64,000 nucleotides of DNA from positions 744,001 through 808,000 of the forward strand of contig CAVUAT010000011.1 in assembly GCA_963739545.1 (NCBI GenBank). The letters run 5' to 3'. The translations under genes were made by a program, and so were the position numbers. Below, piece by piece: positions 1 to 8,083 of this stretch. The first letter of the stretch is position 1, and each line of letters opens with the position of its first letter. The notes under the pieces were generated by a model. That model was not told the DNA's origin, made no database searches, and worked only from the letters and a program-made list of their open reading frames with translations. Source of the DNA: CAVUAT01 sp963739545 (GTDB taxonomy: Bacteria > Actinomycetota > Thermoleophilia > Solirubrobacterales > 70-9).

Positions 1-172
1 GCACCTCGGGGATCCCGAGTGGGCGGCTGTCGCCCTCGAGCGGGCCGCGCCAGCCGTCGCGGAAGCCGACGAACTCGTGGCCGTAGACGCTGACGCCCTT
101 GCGGACCACCGCCCGGATCACGGCGTTCAGCCCCGGGCAGTCGCCGCCCCCTGTGAGCACGCCTATCCGCAT
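1..172 (-). CDS. pfkA: 6-phosphofructokinase, N-terminal part (cut by window edge)
   Basis: The gene starts at ATG 172 on the minus strand and runs off the left edge, leaving 57 codons. The N-terminus MRIGVLTGGGDCPGLNAV carries the glycine-rich GGGDCPGLN nucleotide-binding loop typical of the PfkA family (ATP- or PPi-dependent), and is followed by a GFRDGWRG segment, also family-typical. The product would phosphorylate fructose-6-phosphate in glycolysis. The phosphoryl donor (ATP or PPi) is set by residues further on, which are outside the window. It is the last gene seen in the ilvA-ridA direction. Confidence 0.9.
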   Translation of the reverse strand, partial: MRIGVLTGGGDCPGLNAVIRAVVRKGVSVYGHEFVGFRDGWRGPLEGDSRPLGIPEV

Positions 173-203
173 CGCCCCAAATCCGGCTCGGGAGGCCGGC
201 GCC

Positions 204-368
204 TCAGGGGCGCTTGACCCAGTCGATGACCGGCTGCGCGTAGTGCAGGAACGCGCCGGTGAACACGCCGCCGAGGAACAGGATCCCGCAGACCGGGCCG
301 GCGAGGCCCAGGGCGTAGCCCGTCACCATCGCGCAGACCCCGAGCACCGTGAAGAGGAGCAGCTGCAT
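204..368 (-). CDS. small membrane protein, 54 aa, unknown function
   Basis: This short frame starts at ATG 368 and stops with TGA at 204-206. It starts MQLLLFTVLGVCAMVTGYAL and ends in a charged WVKRP tail. Two hydrophobic stretches (about residues 2-22 and 25-43) suggest a two-pass membrane protein. It sits between ridA (10 bp upstream) and pfkA (31 bp downstream) on the same strand, so it is probably co-transcribed. I do not recognise a family. Support comes from its fit between neighbours and its clean hydrophobic profile. Confidence 0.55.
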   Translation of the reverse strand: MQLLLFTVLGVCAMVTGYALGLAGPVCGILFLGGVFTGAFLHYAQPVIDWVKRP

Positions 369-378
369 TGCGGGAAAT

Positions 379-765
379 CTACAGGGCTACGACGGCGTCC
401 ATCTCCACGGTCGCCCCCTTCGGCAGCGCCGCGACGCCGACGGCGGCGCGAGCCGGCGGGTCGGAGGGAAAGAACTCGCCGTAGGCCTCGTTGATCTCGG
501 TGAAGCGATCGAGCTCGGTCGTGTAGATCGTCAATCGCACCGCGCGGTCGAGGCTCGTCCCAGCGGCAGAGCAGACGGCCTCCAGGTTGCGCAGGCACTG
601 AGTCGCCTGCTCAGCCGCGCTCTCGCCGACGAGCTCGCCCGACTCAGGGTCGAGCGGGATCTGCCCCGAGCAGAACAGAAGCCCCTGGGCGACCACGGCA
701 TGGCTGTAGGGCCCGATGGCGGCGGGAGCCCGTTCGGCGTCGATGGTCAGTCGGTCCTCGCTCAT
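379..765 (-). CDS. ridA: RidA family 2-iminobutanoate/2-iminopropanoate deaminase
   Basis: The protein has 128 aa, the normal RidA (YjgF/YER057c/UK114) length. It shows the family hallmarks IGPYSHAV near the N-terminus, the CSGQIPLDP strand, and the substrate-binding arginine in the PPARAAVGV segment. RidA hydrolyses the unstable enamine/imine products of PLP-dependent dehydratases such as threonine deaminase. Its ATG lies 1 nt from the ilvA stop, so the enzyme that makes the reactive intermediate and the one that removes it are transcribed together. That makes the assignment to the imine deaminase subgroup persuasive. Confidence 0.93.
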   Translation of the reverse strand: MSEDRLTIDAERAPAAIGPYSHAVVAQGLLFCSGQIPLDPESGELVGESAAEQATQCLRNLEAVCSAAGTSLDRAVRLTIYTTELDRFTEINEAYGEFFPSDPPARAAVGVAALPKGATVEMDAVVAL

Positions 766-766
766 G

Positions 767-2005
767 TCAATCCTCTCTCACCTTGTGTTGAAGCTGGACG
801 TCGTACTCGCGCTCGCGCAGCTGGGACACGATCGCCGTGGTGTGCTCGCGGTCCCGCGTCTCGAGGATCAGCTCGACACCGGTCTCCGAGACGTGGAGGT
901 CTACCGCCTCGCGCACGTGCTGCACGTCGACGACGCTGGCGCCGGTGGCGCCCACGGCCTCGAGCAGCTGCGCCAGCGAGCCCGGGCGGTCTGAGATCTT
1001 CGTGAAGAGCACGGCCCCGCGGCCCGAGCGCGCGCCGCTGCGGCGAGCGATCGCCGCGAGCTGGCTCTCGTCGACGTTGCCGCCCGAGAGGACGATCGCC
1101 GTCGTTCCCTCCTCGGCGGGGCTGACCCGGCCGGACGCGATCGCCGCGACTCCGACGGCTCCCGCGCCCTCGACGACAAGCTTCGCGTCGGTCAGCAGCG
1201 CCGCCATCGCGTCGCCGACGGCGTCCTCGCTGACGACCACGACGTCGGCGAGCCAACGCTCGATGAGCGGCATCGTGATCTCGCCGGGACGCTTGACGGC
1301 GATCCCGTCGGCGACCGTGCTGCGGGGCTTCACGGTCACGGGCCGCCCCTCGGCGAGCGACTCCGGGTAGGAGGGACAGCTCTCGACCTGGATCCCGATC
1401 ACCTCGACCTCGGGACGCTGGGAGCGGATCGCGATCGCGATTCCCGCAGCGAGTCCGCCGCCGCCCAGGGGAACCAGCACCCGGCTCAGGTCGCTCACGT
1501 CCTCGAACAGCTCAAGCCCGCAGCTCCCCTGCCCCGCGACCACGTCCAGGTCATCAAACGGGTGCACGAAGGCGAGGCCGTCGGCGGCGCGCTCGCGCGC
1601 GCGCTCGACGCAGTCGTCGACCGTCCCCTCGCAGCGGGTCAGCTTCGCGCCGAGCGCCGCGGCCGGCTCCGTCTTCGAGATCGGTGCGTCTAGCGGTACG
1701 AAGAGCTCGCACGGAATCCCACGGCGCTGCGCCGCGTAGGCGAGCGCGCGGCCGTGATTGCCTGCCGTGCCGGCGACCACACCGCGCTCGCAATCGGTGC
1801 CGAGGGCCGCCAGCTTCGTGCTCGCGCCTCGCAGCTTGAAGGAGCCCGAGGGCTGCAGGTTCTCGGCCTTGAGCCTGATGCGGCCGCCGAGCATCTCGTC
1901 GACGGCGGGGAGCTTCAGCGCCGGTGTATGCGCGTACTGGTCCGAGACTGCGGAGTGAGCGGCGACGATCTCCTCAAGCCCGACCTCGCTCCCCCGGTGA
2001 GCCAT
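767..2005 (-). CDS. ilvA: threonine ammonia-lyase (threonine deaminase)
   Basis: This 412-aa fold-type II PLP enzyme converts threonine to 2-oxobutanoate and ammonia, the first step of isoleucine synthesis. The Schiff-base lysine is in SGSFKLRGA (about residue 57), and the phosphate-cradle glycines are in PLGGGGLAAG. The C-terminal 80 residues (from about VLFTKISDRPGSLAQLLEAV) form one ACT domain, as in the short IlvA/TdcB-like type, not the two regulatory domains of E. coli IlvA. It starts at ATG 2005, 3 bp after the trpA stop. It could have a catabolic role, but the ridA neighbour fits either. Confidence 0.92.
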   Translation of the reverse strand: MAHRGSEVGLEEIVAAHSAVSDQYAHTPALKLPAVDEMLGGRIRLKAENLQPSGSFKLRGASTKLAALGTDCERGVVAGTAGNHGRALAYAAQRRGIPCELFVPLDAPISKTEPAAALGAKLTRCEGTVDDCVERARERAADGLAFVHPFDDLDVVAGQGSCGLELFEDVSDLSRVLVPLGGGGLAAGIAIAIRSQRPEVEVIGIQVESCPSYPESLAEGRPVTVKPRSTVADGIAVKRPGEITMPLIERWLADVVVVSEDAVGDAMAALLTDAKLVVEGAGAVGVAAIASGRVSPAEEGTTAIVLSGGNVDESQLAAIARRSGARSGRGAVLFTKISDRPGSLAQLLEAVGATGASVVDVQHVREAVDLHVSETGVELILETRDREHTTAIVSQLREREYDVQLQHKVRED

Positions 2006-2008
2006 CGC

Positions 2009-2839
2009 TCAGCTCGCGGCCCCCAGGGCAGCCCGGATCTCGCCGAGCAGGTCCCTGATGCCGTCCGTGGCGGTCGAGATATCCGGGGCGTCCGCTACCT
2101 CGCGCACGAGGCGGCTGCCGATGATGACCCCGTCGGCGAGTCCACCGACGCTCGCGGCCTGTTCGGGCGTGGCGATCCCGAACCCGACCGCGACCGGGAC
2201 CTCGGCGTCCGAGCGAGCGTCCTCGATCAACCCGGTGAGCTCGGGCGGCAGCTCGGCGCGCTCGCCCGTCACCCCCACCGTCGAGACGAGGTAGACGAAG
2301 CCTTCGGCCGCCTCGCAGATCTCGTGCCGCCGCGCGGCCGGCGTCGTCGGCGCGATCAGGGGGACCAGCGCGAGGCCGGCGCGCGAGAGCGCCGCGTGGA
2401 TGTCGCCTGCCTCCTCGATGGGCAGGTCGGGGACGATCGCACCGGCGGCGCCCGCCGCCGCGATGCGCTCGGCGAACGCGTGCGGGCCACCCCCGGCGAA
2501 GATCATGTTCGAGTAGACCATCGTCACCACCGGGACCCGGTCCGAGACCGCCGCGCAGGCCTCCAGAGCGGACTCGACGCTGGCTCCGGCGTCGAGCGCC
2601 GCGGTCGCGGCGGCGTGGATGACCGGACCGTCCGCGAGTGGGTCCGAGAACGGGATCCCGAGCTCGATCAGGTCGGCGCCCGCGTCGGCGTAGGCCTCCG
2701 CGACGGCGACCCCGCCTGCAGCGTCCGGGTAGGCGCCCATCAGGTACGGCATCAGCGCGGCGCGGCCCTGCTCGCGAGCGGAGGCAAACGCGTCGCCAAT
2801 GCGCTCGGCTCCGGCCACGGTCGCCATCGACTCAGCCAT
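2009..2839 (-). CDS. trpA: tryptophan synthase alpha subunit
   Basis: The 276-aa TIM barrel cleaves indole-3-glycerol phosphate to indole, which is channelled to TrpB. Visible family signatures are LMGAYPDAAGG, LIELGIPFSDPLADGP (with the catalytic Glu and Asp positions) and VGFGIATPEQAA in the phosphate-binding loop. The start ATG 2839 overlaps the trpB stop by 8 nt, typical of coupled trpBA translation. Another in-frame ATG lies four codons further in. Part of the trpF-trpB-trpA-ilvA-ridA run. Confidence 0.96.
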   Translation of the reverse strand: MAESMATVAGAERIGDAFASAREQGRAALMPYLMGAYPDAAGGVAVAEAYADAGADLIELGIPFSDPLADGPVIHAAATAALDAGASVESALEACAAVSDRVPVVTMVYSNMIFAGGGPHAFAERIAAAGAAGAIVPDLPIEEAGDIHAALSRAGLALVPLIAPTTPAARRHEICEAAEGFVYLVSTVGVTGERAELPPELTGLIEDARSDAEVPVAVGFGIATPEQAASVGGLADGVIIGSRLVREVADAPDISTATDGIRDLLGEIRAALGAAS

Positions 2840-4019
2840 CGATGTCCGCCAGCTTCGCGATCACCTCGTCGAGGTCCTTGTCCCCTCTCCCCGAGAGGCA
2901 GAGAAGGTCGTAGCCGCGGTCGTCAGTCGCCGAGTCGTCCGACAGCATCCAGGCGATGGCGTGGGCGGGCTCCAACGCCGGGATGATGCCCTCCAGTTGC
3001 GCCAGCTCGCGGAAGGCGAGGACCGCGGGCTCGTCCTCGACCGCGACGTAGCGGGCCCGGCCCGTGTCTCGGAGGTGGGCGTGCTCGGGACCCACCCCGG
3101 GGTAGTCGAGCCCGGCCGAGACGGAGTGCGCCTCGAGTATCTGGCCCTGATCGTCGGCGAGCACGGCCGAGAAGGCCCCGTGCAGCACCCCGCTCGACCC
3201 GGCCGAGAGCGACGCACCGTGGCGCCCACTCTCGATCCCCTCGCCGGCGGCCTCGACGCCGATCAGCTCGGTCGGGTCGTCGAGGAAGGCGTAGAAGGCC
3301 CCGATCGAGTTGGACCCGCCCCCGACGCAGGCGATCACGCGCGTGGGCACCTCGCCCTCGGCGGCGATGCACTGCCAGCGCGCCTCGTCGCCGATCACGC
3401 GCTGGAGGTCTCGAACGAGCGCCGGGAAGGGAGCGGGACCGACGACCGAGCCGATCACGTAGTGGGTGTCGGCGGCCGTCGCGACCCAGTCGCGGATCGC
3501 GGCGCTCACGGCTTCCTTCAGCGTGCCCGCCCCGGCGTCGACCGGCTCGACCGTGGCGCCGAGCAGGTTCATCCGGGCCACATTGGGAGCCTGGCGGCGG
3601 ATGTCCTCGGAGCCCATGTAGACGACGCACTCGAGCCCGAGCAGGGCGCACGCGGTCGCCGTCGCGACGCCGTGCTGGCCGGCACCCGTCTCGGCGATGA
3701 TCCGCGTCTTGCCCATGCGCTTGGCGAGCAGCGCCTGGCCGACCGCGTTGTTGATCTTGTGCGCGCCGGTGTGAGCCAGGTCCTCGCGCTTCAGGTACGT
3801 CCGCCGCCCGGTCCGCTCCGAGAGCCTCTCGGCGAGGTAGAGCGGCGTCGGGCGCCCGACGAAGTCGCGGAGCAGGCGGGCGAGCTCGGACTGGAAGGCC
3901 TCGTCGGCGCGCGCCTCGCTCCACGCGGCGCTGAGCTCGTCGAGCGCGCCGATCAGCGTCTCAGGCACGAAGCGTCCCCCGTACGGCCCGAAGCGCTCCT
4001 CGACGGCAGGAGTGCTCAT
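2832..4019 (-). CDS. trpB: tryptophan synthase beta subunit
   Basis: The 395-aa PLP enzyme condenses indole and serine to tryptophan. The PLP lysine is in HTGAHKINNA, and the ammonium/phosphate-binding motif is CVGGGSNSIG. I chose ATG 4019 (MSTPAVEERFGPYGGRFVPE), which matches the usual TrpB N-terminus. The frame stays open about 54 codons further upstream, but that extension is low-complexity and overlaps the end of trpF. This is the classical TrpB1 type that pairs with TrpA. Confidence 0.96.
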   Translation of the reverse strand: MSTPAVEERFGPYGGRFVPETLIGALDELSAAWSEARADEAFQSELARLLRDFVGRPTPLYLAERLSERTGRRTYLKREDLAHTGAHKINNAVGQALLAKRMGKTRIIAETGAGQHGVATATACALLGLECVVYMGSEDIRRQAPNVARMNLLGATVEPVDAGAGTLKEAVSAAIRDWVATAADTHYVIGSVVGPAPFPALVRDLQRVIGDEARWQCIAAEGEVPTRVIACVGGGSNSIGAFYAFLDDPTELIGVEAAGEGIESGRHGASLSAGSSGVLHGAFSAVLADDQGQILEAHSVSAGLDYPGVGPEHAHLRDTGRARYVAVEDEPAVLAFRELAQLEGIIPALEPAHAIAWMLSDDSATDDRGYDLLCLSGRGDKDLDEVIAKLADIDG

Positions 4020-4071
4020 CGAGAGGCCTCGACGAGGGCCATGCCGAAGCGGAGGAGGATCCGGTGGGGTC

Positions 4072-4722
4072 TCACTGGTGCACCTTCTCGGAGGGCCGCT
4101 CGACGCCCGCGGCATCGAAGAACGCTTCAACCAGCGCCGGGTCCTTGCGGCCGGGCTCGGCCTCGATCCCGCTGACGACATCCACGGCGAACGGCTTCGT
4201 CGTCGCGATCGCCTCGGCGACGTTCTCGGGGGTCAGGCCCCCGGCCAGGACCATGGGGATCTTCGAGCGCCGGCCAGCCAGGAGCTCCCAGTCGAAGCGC
4301 TCGCCGGTGCCGCCCGGCGTGCCGCGACGGTGGGCGTCGAAGAGGTGGAAGTCGGTGCGGAATGCCTCGGCGCCGTGCACGTCGGCGGGGGTGCGAACGC
4401 GGAAGGCCTTCATCACTTTGGCGCCCGTGCGCCGGGCGGCCTCGACGCAGAAGGACGGCCCCTCGTCGCCGTGCAGCTGCAGGATGCTGAGGTGCGCACG
4501 CTCGGCGGCGTCGATCACCTCGTCGAGCGGGGCGTTCACGAACACGCCGGCGATCTCGACGCGCCGGCGCAGCGCGGCGCCGATCTGCTCGGCGACGGCG
4601 GGGTCGACGAACCTGGGGCTGGGAGCATGATGGATCAGCCCGATCGCCCAGGCGCCCAGGGACGCCGCGTGCTCGGCGTCCTCGAGGTTCGTCATGCCGC
4701 AGATCTTGACCTTCGTGCTCAC
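4072..4722 (-). CDS. trpF: phosphoribosylanthranilate isomerase
   Basis: The 216-aa TrpF starts at GTG 4722, giving VSTKVKICGMTNLEDA. The KICGMTN motif contains the catalytic cysteine, and the C-terminal LAGGLTPENV and VDVVSGIEAEPG carry phosphate-binding loops and the catalytic aspartate. An open extension upstream (to 4809) lacks family similarity and was dropped. trpF is the first gene after the interruption of the trp cluster by htrA and the opposing CFA synthase gene. The CFA gene starts 92 bp away in the divergent direction, so this gap must hold promoters for both. Confidence 0.94.
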   Translation of the reverse strand: MSTKVKICGMTNLEDAEHAASLGAWAIGLIHHAPSPRFVDPAVAEQIGAALRRRVEIAGVFVNAPLDEVIDAAERAHLSILQLHGDEGPSFCVEAARRTGAKVMKAFRVRTPADVHGAEAFRTDFHLFDAHRRGTPGGTGERFDWELLAGRRSKIPMVLAGGLTPENVAEAIATTKPFAVDVVSGIEAEPGRKDPALVEAFFDAAGVERPSEKVHQ

Positions 4723-4814
4723 CCGCCTAGGGTGGCAGAAGGCGCGCGCCAGGAACGGCCCGCGGCGCCCACAAAGCATCCGATACGACGTCGCTGGCGT
4801 AGATTCCAAATGAC

Positions 4815-6062
4815 ATGAAGCAATCCGAGAGAGCCTCGCGCCGAGTCGTCTTCCGCGTCCTTTCGCGGATCAAGGGCGGGCGTATCGAGATGGTCGAGCC
4901 CGACGGGCGCCGATTCAGCTTCGGGGACCCTGCCACGGACCTTCGCGCCGAGATCCGGCTGCATTCCTGGGCTTTCCACACTTCATTCCTTCGCGGAAGC
5001 GTCGGCCTCGGGGAGGCCTATCGCGACGGTGTTTGGGACACGGACGACCCTGTCGCTCTCTGCCGCATCGCGTGCCGCAGCCTGCCGGGCCTCGATGCCA
5101 TCCGCAAGCGCTTCAACCCGGTCCTCTCCCCCTTCAATCGCGCCATCCGCCGGGTGCCTCGCAACAGCCGCAAGGCCAGCCGCAAGCACATCTCCGCGCA
5201 TTACGACCTCGGCAACGACCTCTTCGCCCTGTTCCTCGACGGCTCGATGATGTACTCGTCGGCCTACTTCACACGACCTGACCTGGGCTTGGCGGAGGCC
5301 CAGGAGGCTCGGCTCGACCGGGTCTGCCGCGCGCTCGAGCTGACCCCAGAGGACCACCTCCTCGAGATCGGGACCGGCTGGGGCGGGCTCGCCGTCCACG
5401 CCGCCACGCGTTTCGGCTGCAGGGTGACGACGACCACGATCTCTGCCGAGCAGCGCGACGGCGCCCTGCGCCGCGTCGCCGACGCCGACGTCTCCGACCG
5501 CGTCACCGTTCTGCTCGACGACTACCGAGACCTTACGGGGACCTACGACAAGCTCGTATCGGTCGAGATGATCGAGGCCGTCGGATGGCAGTACTTCGAC
5601 ACCTTCTTCCGAAAGTGCTCGGACCTCCTGAAGCCCGATGGGCTGATGTTCCTGCAGGCGATCACGATCGACGACCGCGCCTACGACGTCGAGAAGGCGG
5701 CGAAGAGCTTCGCGAACACGATCATCTTCCCGGGGGGCTGCCTCCCCTCGACGGAGGTAATCCAGCGCAGCATCGCCGCCGAGACCGACATGTCGACCGT
5801 CTGGCTCGACGACATCAGCGCCCACTACGCGCGCACGCTCGAGATCTGGCGGGAGCGCTTCCTTCAGAACTCGGACCTCGCCGCCGAGCTCGGCTACGAC
5901 GAGCCGTTCCAGCGAGCGTGGACGATGTGGCTGGCGATGAGCGAGGCGGGCTTCAGGGAGCGGCGCCTGCGCGACATGCAGGTCCTGTTCGCGAAGCCCG
6001 AGTCAAAACCCGAGCTCGCGCAGCGCTACGGCAGGGTCGGCGCCGCCGCGTCCTCGATCTGA
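4815..6062 (+). CDS. cfa: cyclopropane-fatty-acyl-phospholipid synthase family methyltransferase
   Basis: The 415-aa protein resembles Cfa/mycolic-acid methyltransferases, which use SAM to add a methylene across double bonds of membrane lipid acyl chains. The SAM-binding motif is LLEIGTGWGGLAVHAA (around residue 180), preceded by the acceptor-side motif HYDLGNDLFALFLD. A VSVEMIEAVG segment carries the conserved Glu, and FIFPGG-like IIFPGGCLPS follows. The N-terminal 80 residues match the usual Cfa accessory domain. It is one of few plus-strand genes and sits inside the trp cluster. Its last 37 nt overlap the htrA 3' end in antisense. Confidence 0.92.
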   Translation: MKQSERASRRVVFRVLSRIKGGRIEMVEPDGRRFSFGDPATDLRAEIRLHSWAFHTSFLRGSVGLGEAYRDGVWDTDDPVALCRIACRSLPGLDAIRKRFNPVLSPFNRAIRRVPRNSRKASRKHISAHYDLGNDLFALFLDGSMMYSSAYFTRPDLGLAEAQEARLDRVCRALELTPEDHLLEIGTGWGGLAVHAATRFGCRVTTTTISAEQRDGALRRVADADVSDRVTVLLDDYRDLTGTYDKLVSVEMIEAVGWQYFDTFFRKCSDLLKPDGLMFLQAITIDDRAYDVEKAAKSFANTIIFPGGCLPSTEVIQRSIAAETDMSTVWLDDISAHYARTLEIWRERFLQNSDLAAELGYDEPFQRAWTMWLAMSEAGFRERRLRDMQVLFAKPESKPELAQRYGRVGAAASSI

Positions 6063-7192
6063 GCGGGCCGCTCGCCGAGGGTAACGGTCAGCTCCTGCTG
6101 GGAGCCGTCACGGAGGATCGTCAGGACAAGCTCGTCGCCGGGCTGGCCCGAGTTGACGGCGGTGATGACGTCCTCCATGCCCTCGATCGGCTGACCGTCG
6201 AGCTCGGTGATCACATCGCCGCCGGACGGAAACGCCTGGCCGCCGACCGTCGTCTGGCCGTCGGAGCCCCTGAGGCCGCTCTCGGCCGCGGGGCCGCCGT
6301 CAAAGACCTGCTCGATGATCGCGCCGGTGTCCGCTTCGAGCTCCAGCGCCTGGGCGATGTCGGGATTGACGTCGCCGCCGGTGAGACCGAGGTACGCGCG
6401 CTCGACCGAGCCGTTATCGAGAAGCTGCGTGACGACGTCCTGAGCCGTTGCGATCGGCACCGCGAAGGCGACGCCGTCGTTGGCTCCGCTGGTGCTGGCG
6501 ATCTGGGAGTTGATCCCGATCACGCGGCCGGCCGAGTCGAGCAGTGGGCCGCCGGAGTTGCCGGGGTTGACCGCGGCGTCGGTCTGGATGACGTCCGAGA
6601 TCGAGAAGCCGTTGGGGGCCTGAATCTGGCGCTGCTTGGCCGAGACGATGCCGCTGGTGACGGTGCGGTCCAGGCCGAAGGGATTGCCGATCGCGACGAC
6701 GGGATCGCCGACTTCGACGCCGGATGAGTCGCCGAGCTCGAGCGAGGTGAGGTCGTCGTTCTCCTCGACATCGAGGACCGCGACGTCCGAAGAGGGGTCC
6801 GTGCCGACCAGTGTGGCCTTGCGCTGCTCGCCGTCGTCGCCGATCTCGACGGTGATGTCCTCGGCGCCCTCGACAACGTGTGCGTTGGTGAGGATGTGGC
6901 CCTCGTCGTCGAAGACGAAGCCCGAGCCGGTCGCCTGGCCCGCCTGGATGAAGGCGACCCCACCGGCGTCGCGCTCGTAGATCTCGCCGACCGTGAGGCC
7001 CTTGCCATCGGAGCCTCCGTCGTTGCTGACGAGCTGGGCCTGGGGCGAGGGTGCCGCCGAAGATGGGTTCGAGCCGGCGTCGTCGCCGACCCAGCCGGCC
7101 TCGATGGCCCCGAGGCCGATCGCTGCGACGACCAGGCCGCCGGCGACGGCCGACCCGAAGGGAGAGGAGAGAGTGTTCTTGAAGCGCTGCAT
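6026..7192 (-). CDS. HtrA/DegP-type serine protease with one PDZ domain
   Basis: The 388-aa protein has an N-terminal membrane anchor or signal (about residues 12-33) and an Asn/Ser/Gly-rich linker. A trypsin-like domain follows with the full catalytic triad: His105 in LTNAHVV, Asp136 in SSDVAVL and Ser213 in GNSGGPL. One PDZ domain occupies about 290-375 (AYLGLTGG, GDVITELDGQPIEG). It is expected to act outside the membrane on misfolded proteins. It is flanked by trpC and the opposing cfa gene. The 78-bp upstream gap holds three 11-bp phased TAAG repeats (7231-7256) that look like a response-regulator site. Confidence 0.94.
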   Translation of the reverse strand: MQRFKNTLSSPFGSAVAGGLVVAAIGLGAIEAGWVGDDAGSNPSSAAPSPQAQLVSNDGGSDGKGLTVGEIYERDAGGVAFIQAGQATGSGFVFDDEGHILTNAHVVEGAEDITVEIGDDGEQRKATLVGTDPSSDVAVLDVEENDDLTSLELGDSSGVEVGDPVVAIGNPFGLDRTVTSGIVSAKQRQIQAPNGFSISDVIQTDAAVNPGNSGGPLLDSAGRVIGINSQIASTSGANDGVAFAVPIATAQDVVTQLLDNGSVERAYLGLTGGDVNPDIAQALELEADTGAIIEQVFDGGPAAESGLRGSDGQTTVGGQAFPSGGDVITELDGQPIEGMEDVITAVNSGQPGDELVLTILRDGSQQELTVTLGERPAQIEDAAAPTLP

Positions 7193-7230
7193 CGAAGCGG
7201 GCAGTGTGGGACCGCCCCCTCAACCCGCCG

Positions 7231-7256
7231 TAAGAAGCCCCTAAGCCCCAGGTAAG
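7231..7256 (-). promoter_or_regulatory. three 11-bp phased CTTA repeats upstream of the HtrA protease
   Basis: TAAG occurs at 7231-7234, 7242-7245 and 7253-7256, exactly 11 bp apart (CTTA when read toward htrA). Eleven-bp direct repeats are the usual layout of OmpR/PhoB-family response-regulator sites. The block ends 38 bp before the htrA start codon, where an activator would contact RNA polymerase. Envelope-stress two-component control of htrA genes is common in Gram-positives (CssRS, CseBC, MprAB). Which regulator binds here is unknown. Confidence 0.5.
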
Positions 7257-7270
7257 ACCTAGCTTGGGCG

Positions 7271-8074
7271 CTAGAGGACGTGCTCCCGCGTCTTCTCGTC
7301 GTCGGCGGTGAGCTCGCGGACCTTGGCCTCGGGATCGGGAGCCCGCATCAGCGCCTCGCCGATCAGCACGGCGTCCACCCCGCGCTCCTCGAGCTCCTCG
7401 AGCGTCGCGCGGTCGGAGATTCCGCTCTCGGAGACGACGGTCTTGCCGGCGGGCACGTCGGCGAGCAGGTCGATCGTGGTGCCGACGTCGACGCTGAAGT
7501 CATCGAGGTTGCGGTTGTTGATGCCGAGCACCTCGGCGCCGACCCTCAGTGCGCGCTCGAGCTCGGCCTCGTCGTGGACCTCGACGACGCAGTCGAGGTC
7601 GAGAGACCGAGCCGTCTCGTGCAGCTGTGCGAGCTCGCGGTCCGGCAGCGCGGCGACGATCAGCAGGATCGCGTCGGCGCCGTTGACCGCCGCCTCGAGC
7701 AGCTGATAGCGGTCCACGACGAAGTCCTTCTGGATGATCGGCAGATCCGAGGCGGCTCGCGCGGCGCGCAGGTCCTCGTAGCTGCCGCCGAAGTGGGGCT
7801 CGTCGGTCAGCACCGAGAGCGCGGCTGCGCCGCCCTGTTCGTAGCCGCCGACCATCTCGGCGACCGTGGCGCCAGGGCGAATCTCGCCCGCGCTCGGGGA
7901 GCGCCGTTTGAACTCCGCGATCAGCGAAAGCCCGGGCCGGGTAAGGGCCTCGCTGAACGGGCGCTGCTCGTGGCGCGCGCCGATCTGCGCCTCGAGCTCG
8001 GCGACAGGGTGCTCGGCGGAGCGCCGGAGGACGCCCTCGTGGGCACCGTCGACCAGCTGTTCGATCATCCCCAC
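7271..8074 (-). CDS. trpC: indole-3-glycerol phosphate synthase
   Basis: The 267-aa (beta/alpha)8 enzyme closes the indole ring. Catalytic lysines are visible in IAEFKRRSPS and IIQKDFVVD, with the conserved GINNRNL and VSESGI phosphate-site motifs. The start is GTG 8074 or, two codons in, ATG 8068; the gap from the trpD stop is only 9 bp. It is the last gene of the hisIE-trpE-trpG-trpD-trpC run. Confidence 0.95.
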   Translation of the reverse strand: MGMIEQLVDGAHEGVLRRSAEHPVAELEAQIGARHEQRPFSEALTRPGLSLIAEFKRRSPSAGEIRPGATVAEMVGGYEQGGAAALSVLTDEPHFGGSYEDLRAARAASDLPIIQKDFVVDRYQLLEAAVNGADAILLIVAALPDRELAQLHETARSLDLDCVVEVHDEAELERALRVGAEVLGINNRNLDDFSVDVGTTIDLLADVPAGKTVVSESGISDRATLEELEERGVDAVLIGEALMRAPDPEAKVRELTADDEKTREHVL

Positions 8075-8083
8075 GCTTCGAGC

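Noticed and set aside
4020..4181. Longer TrpB N-terminus (54 extra residues)
   Set aside because: The extension overlaps trpF, is low-complexity, and the family N-terminus begins at ATG 4019.
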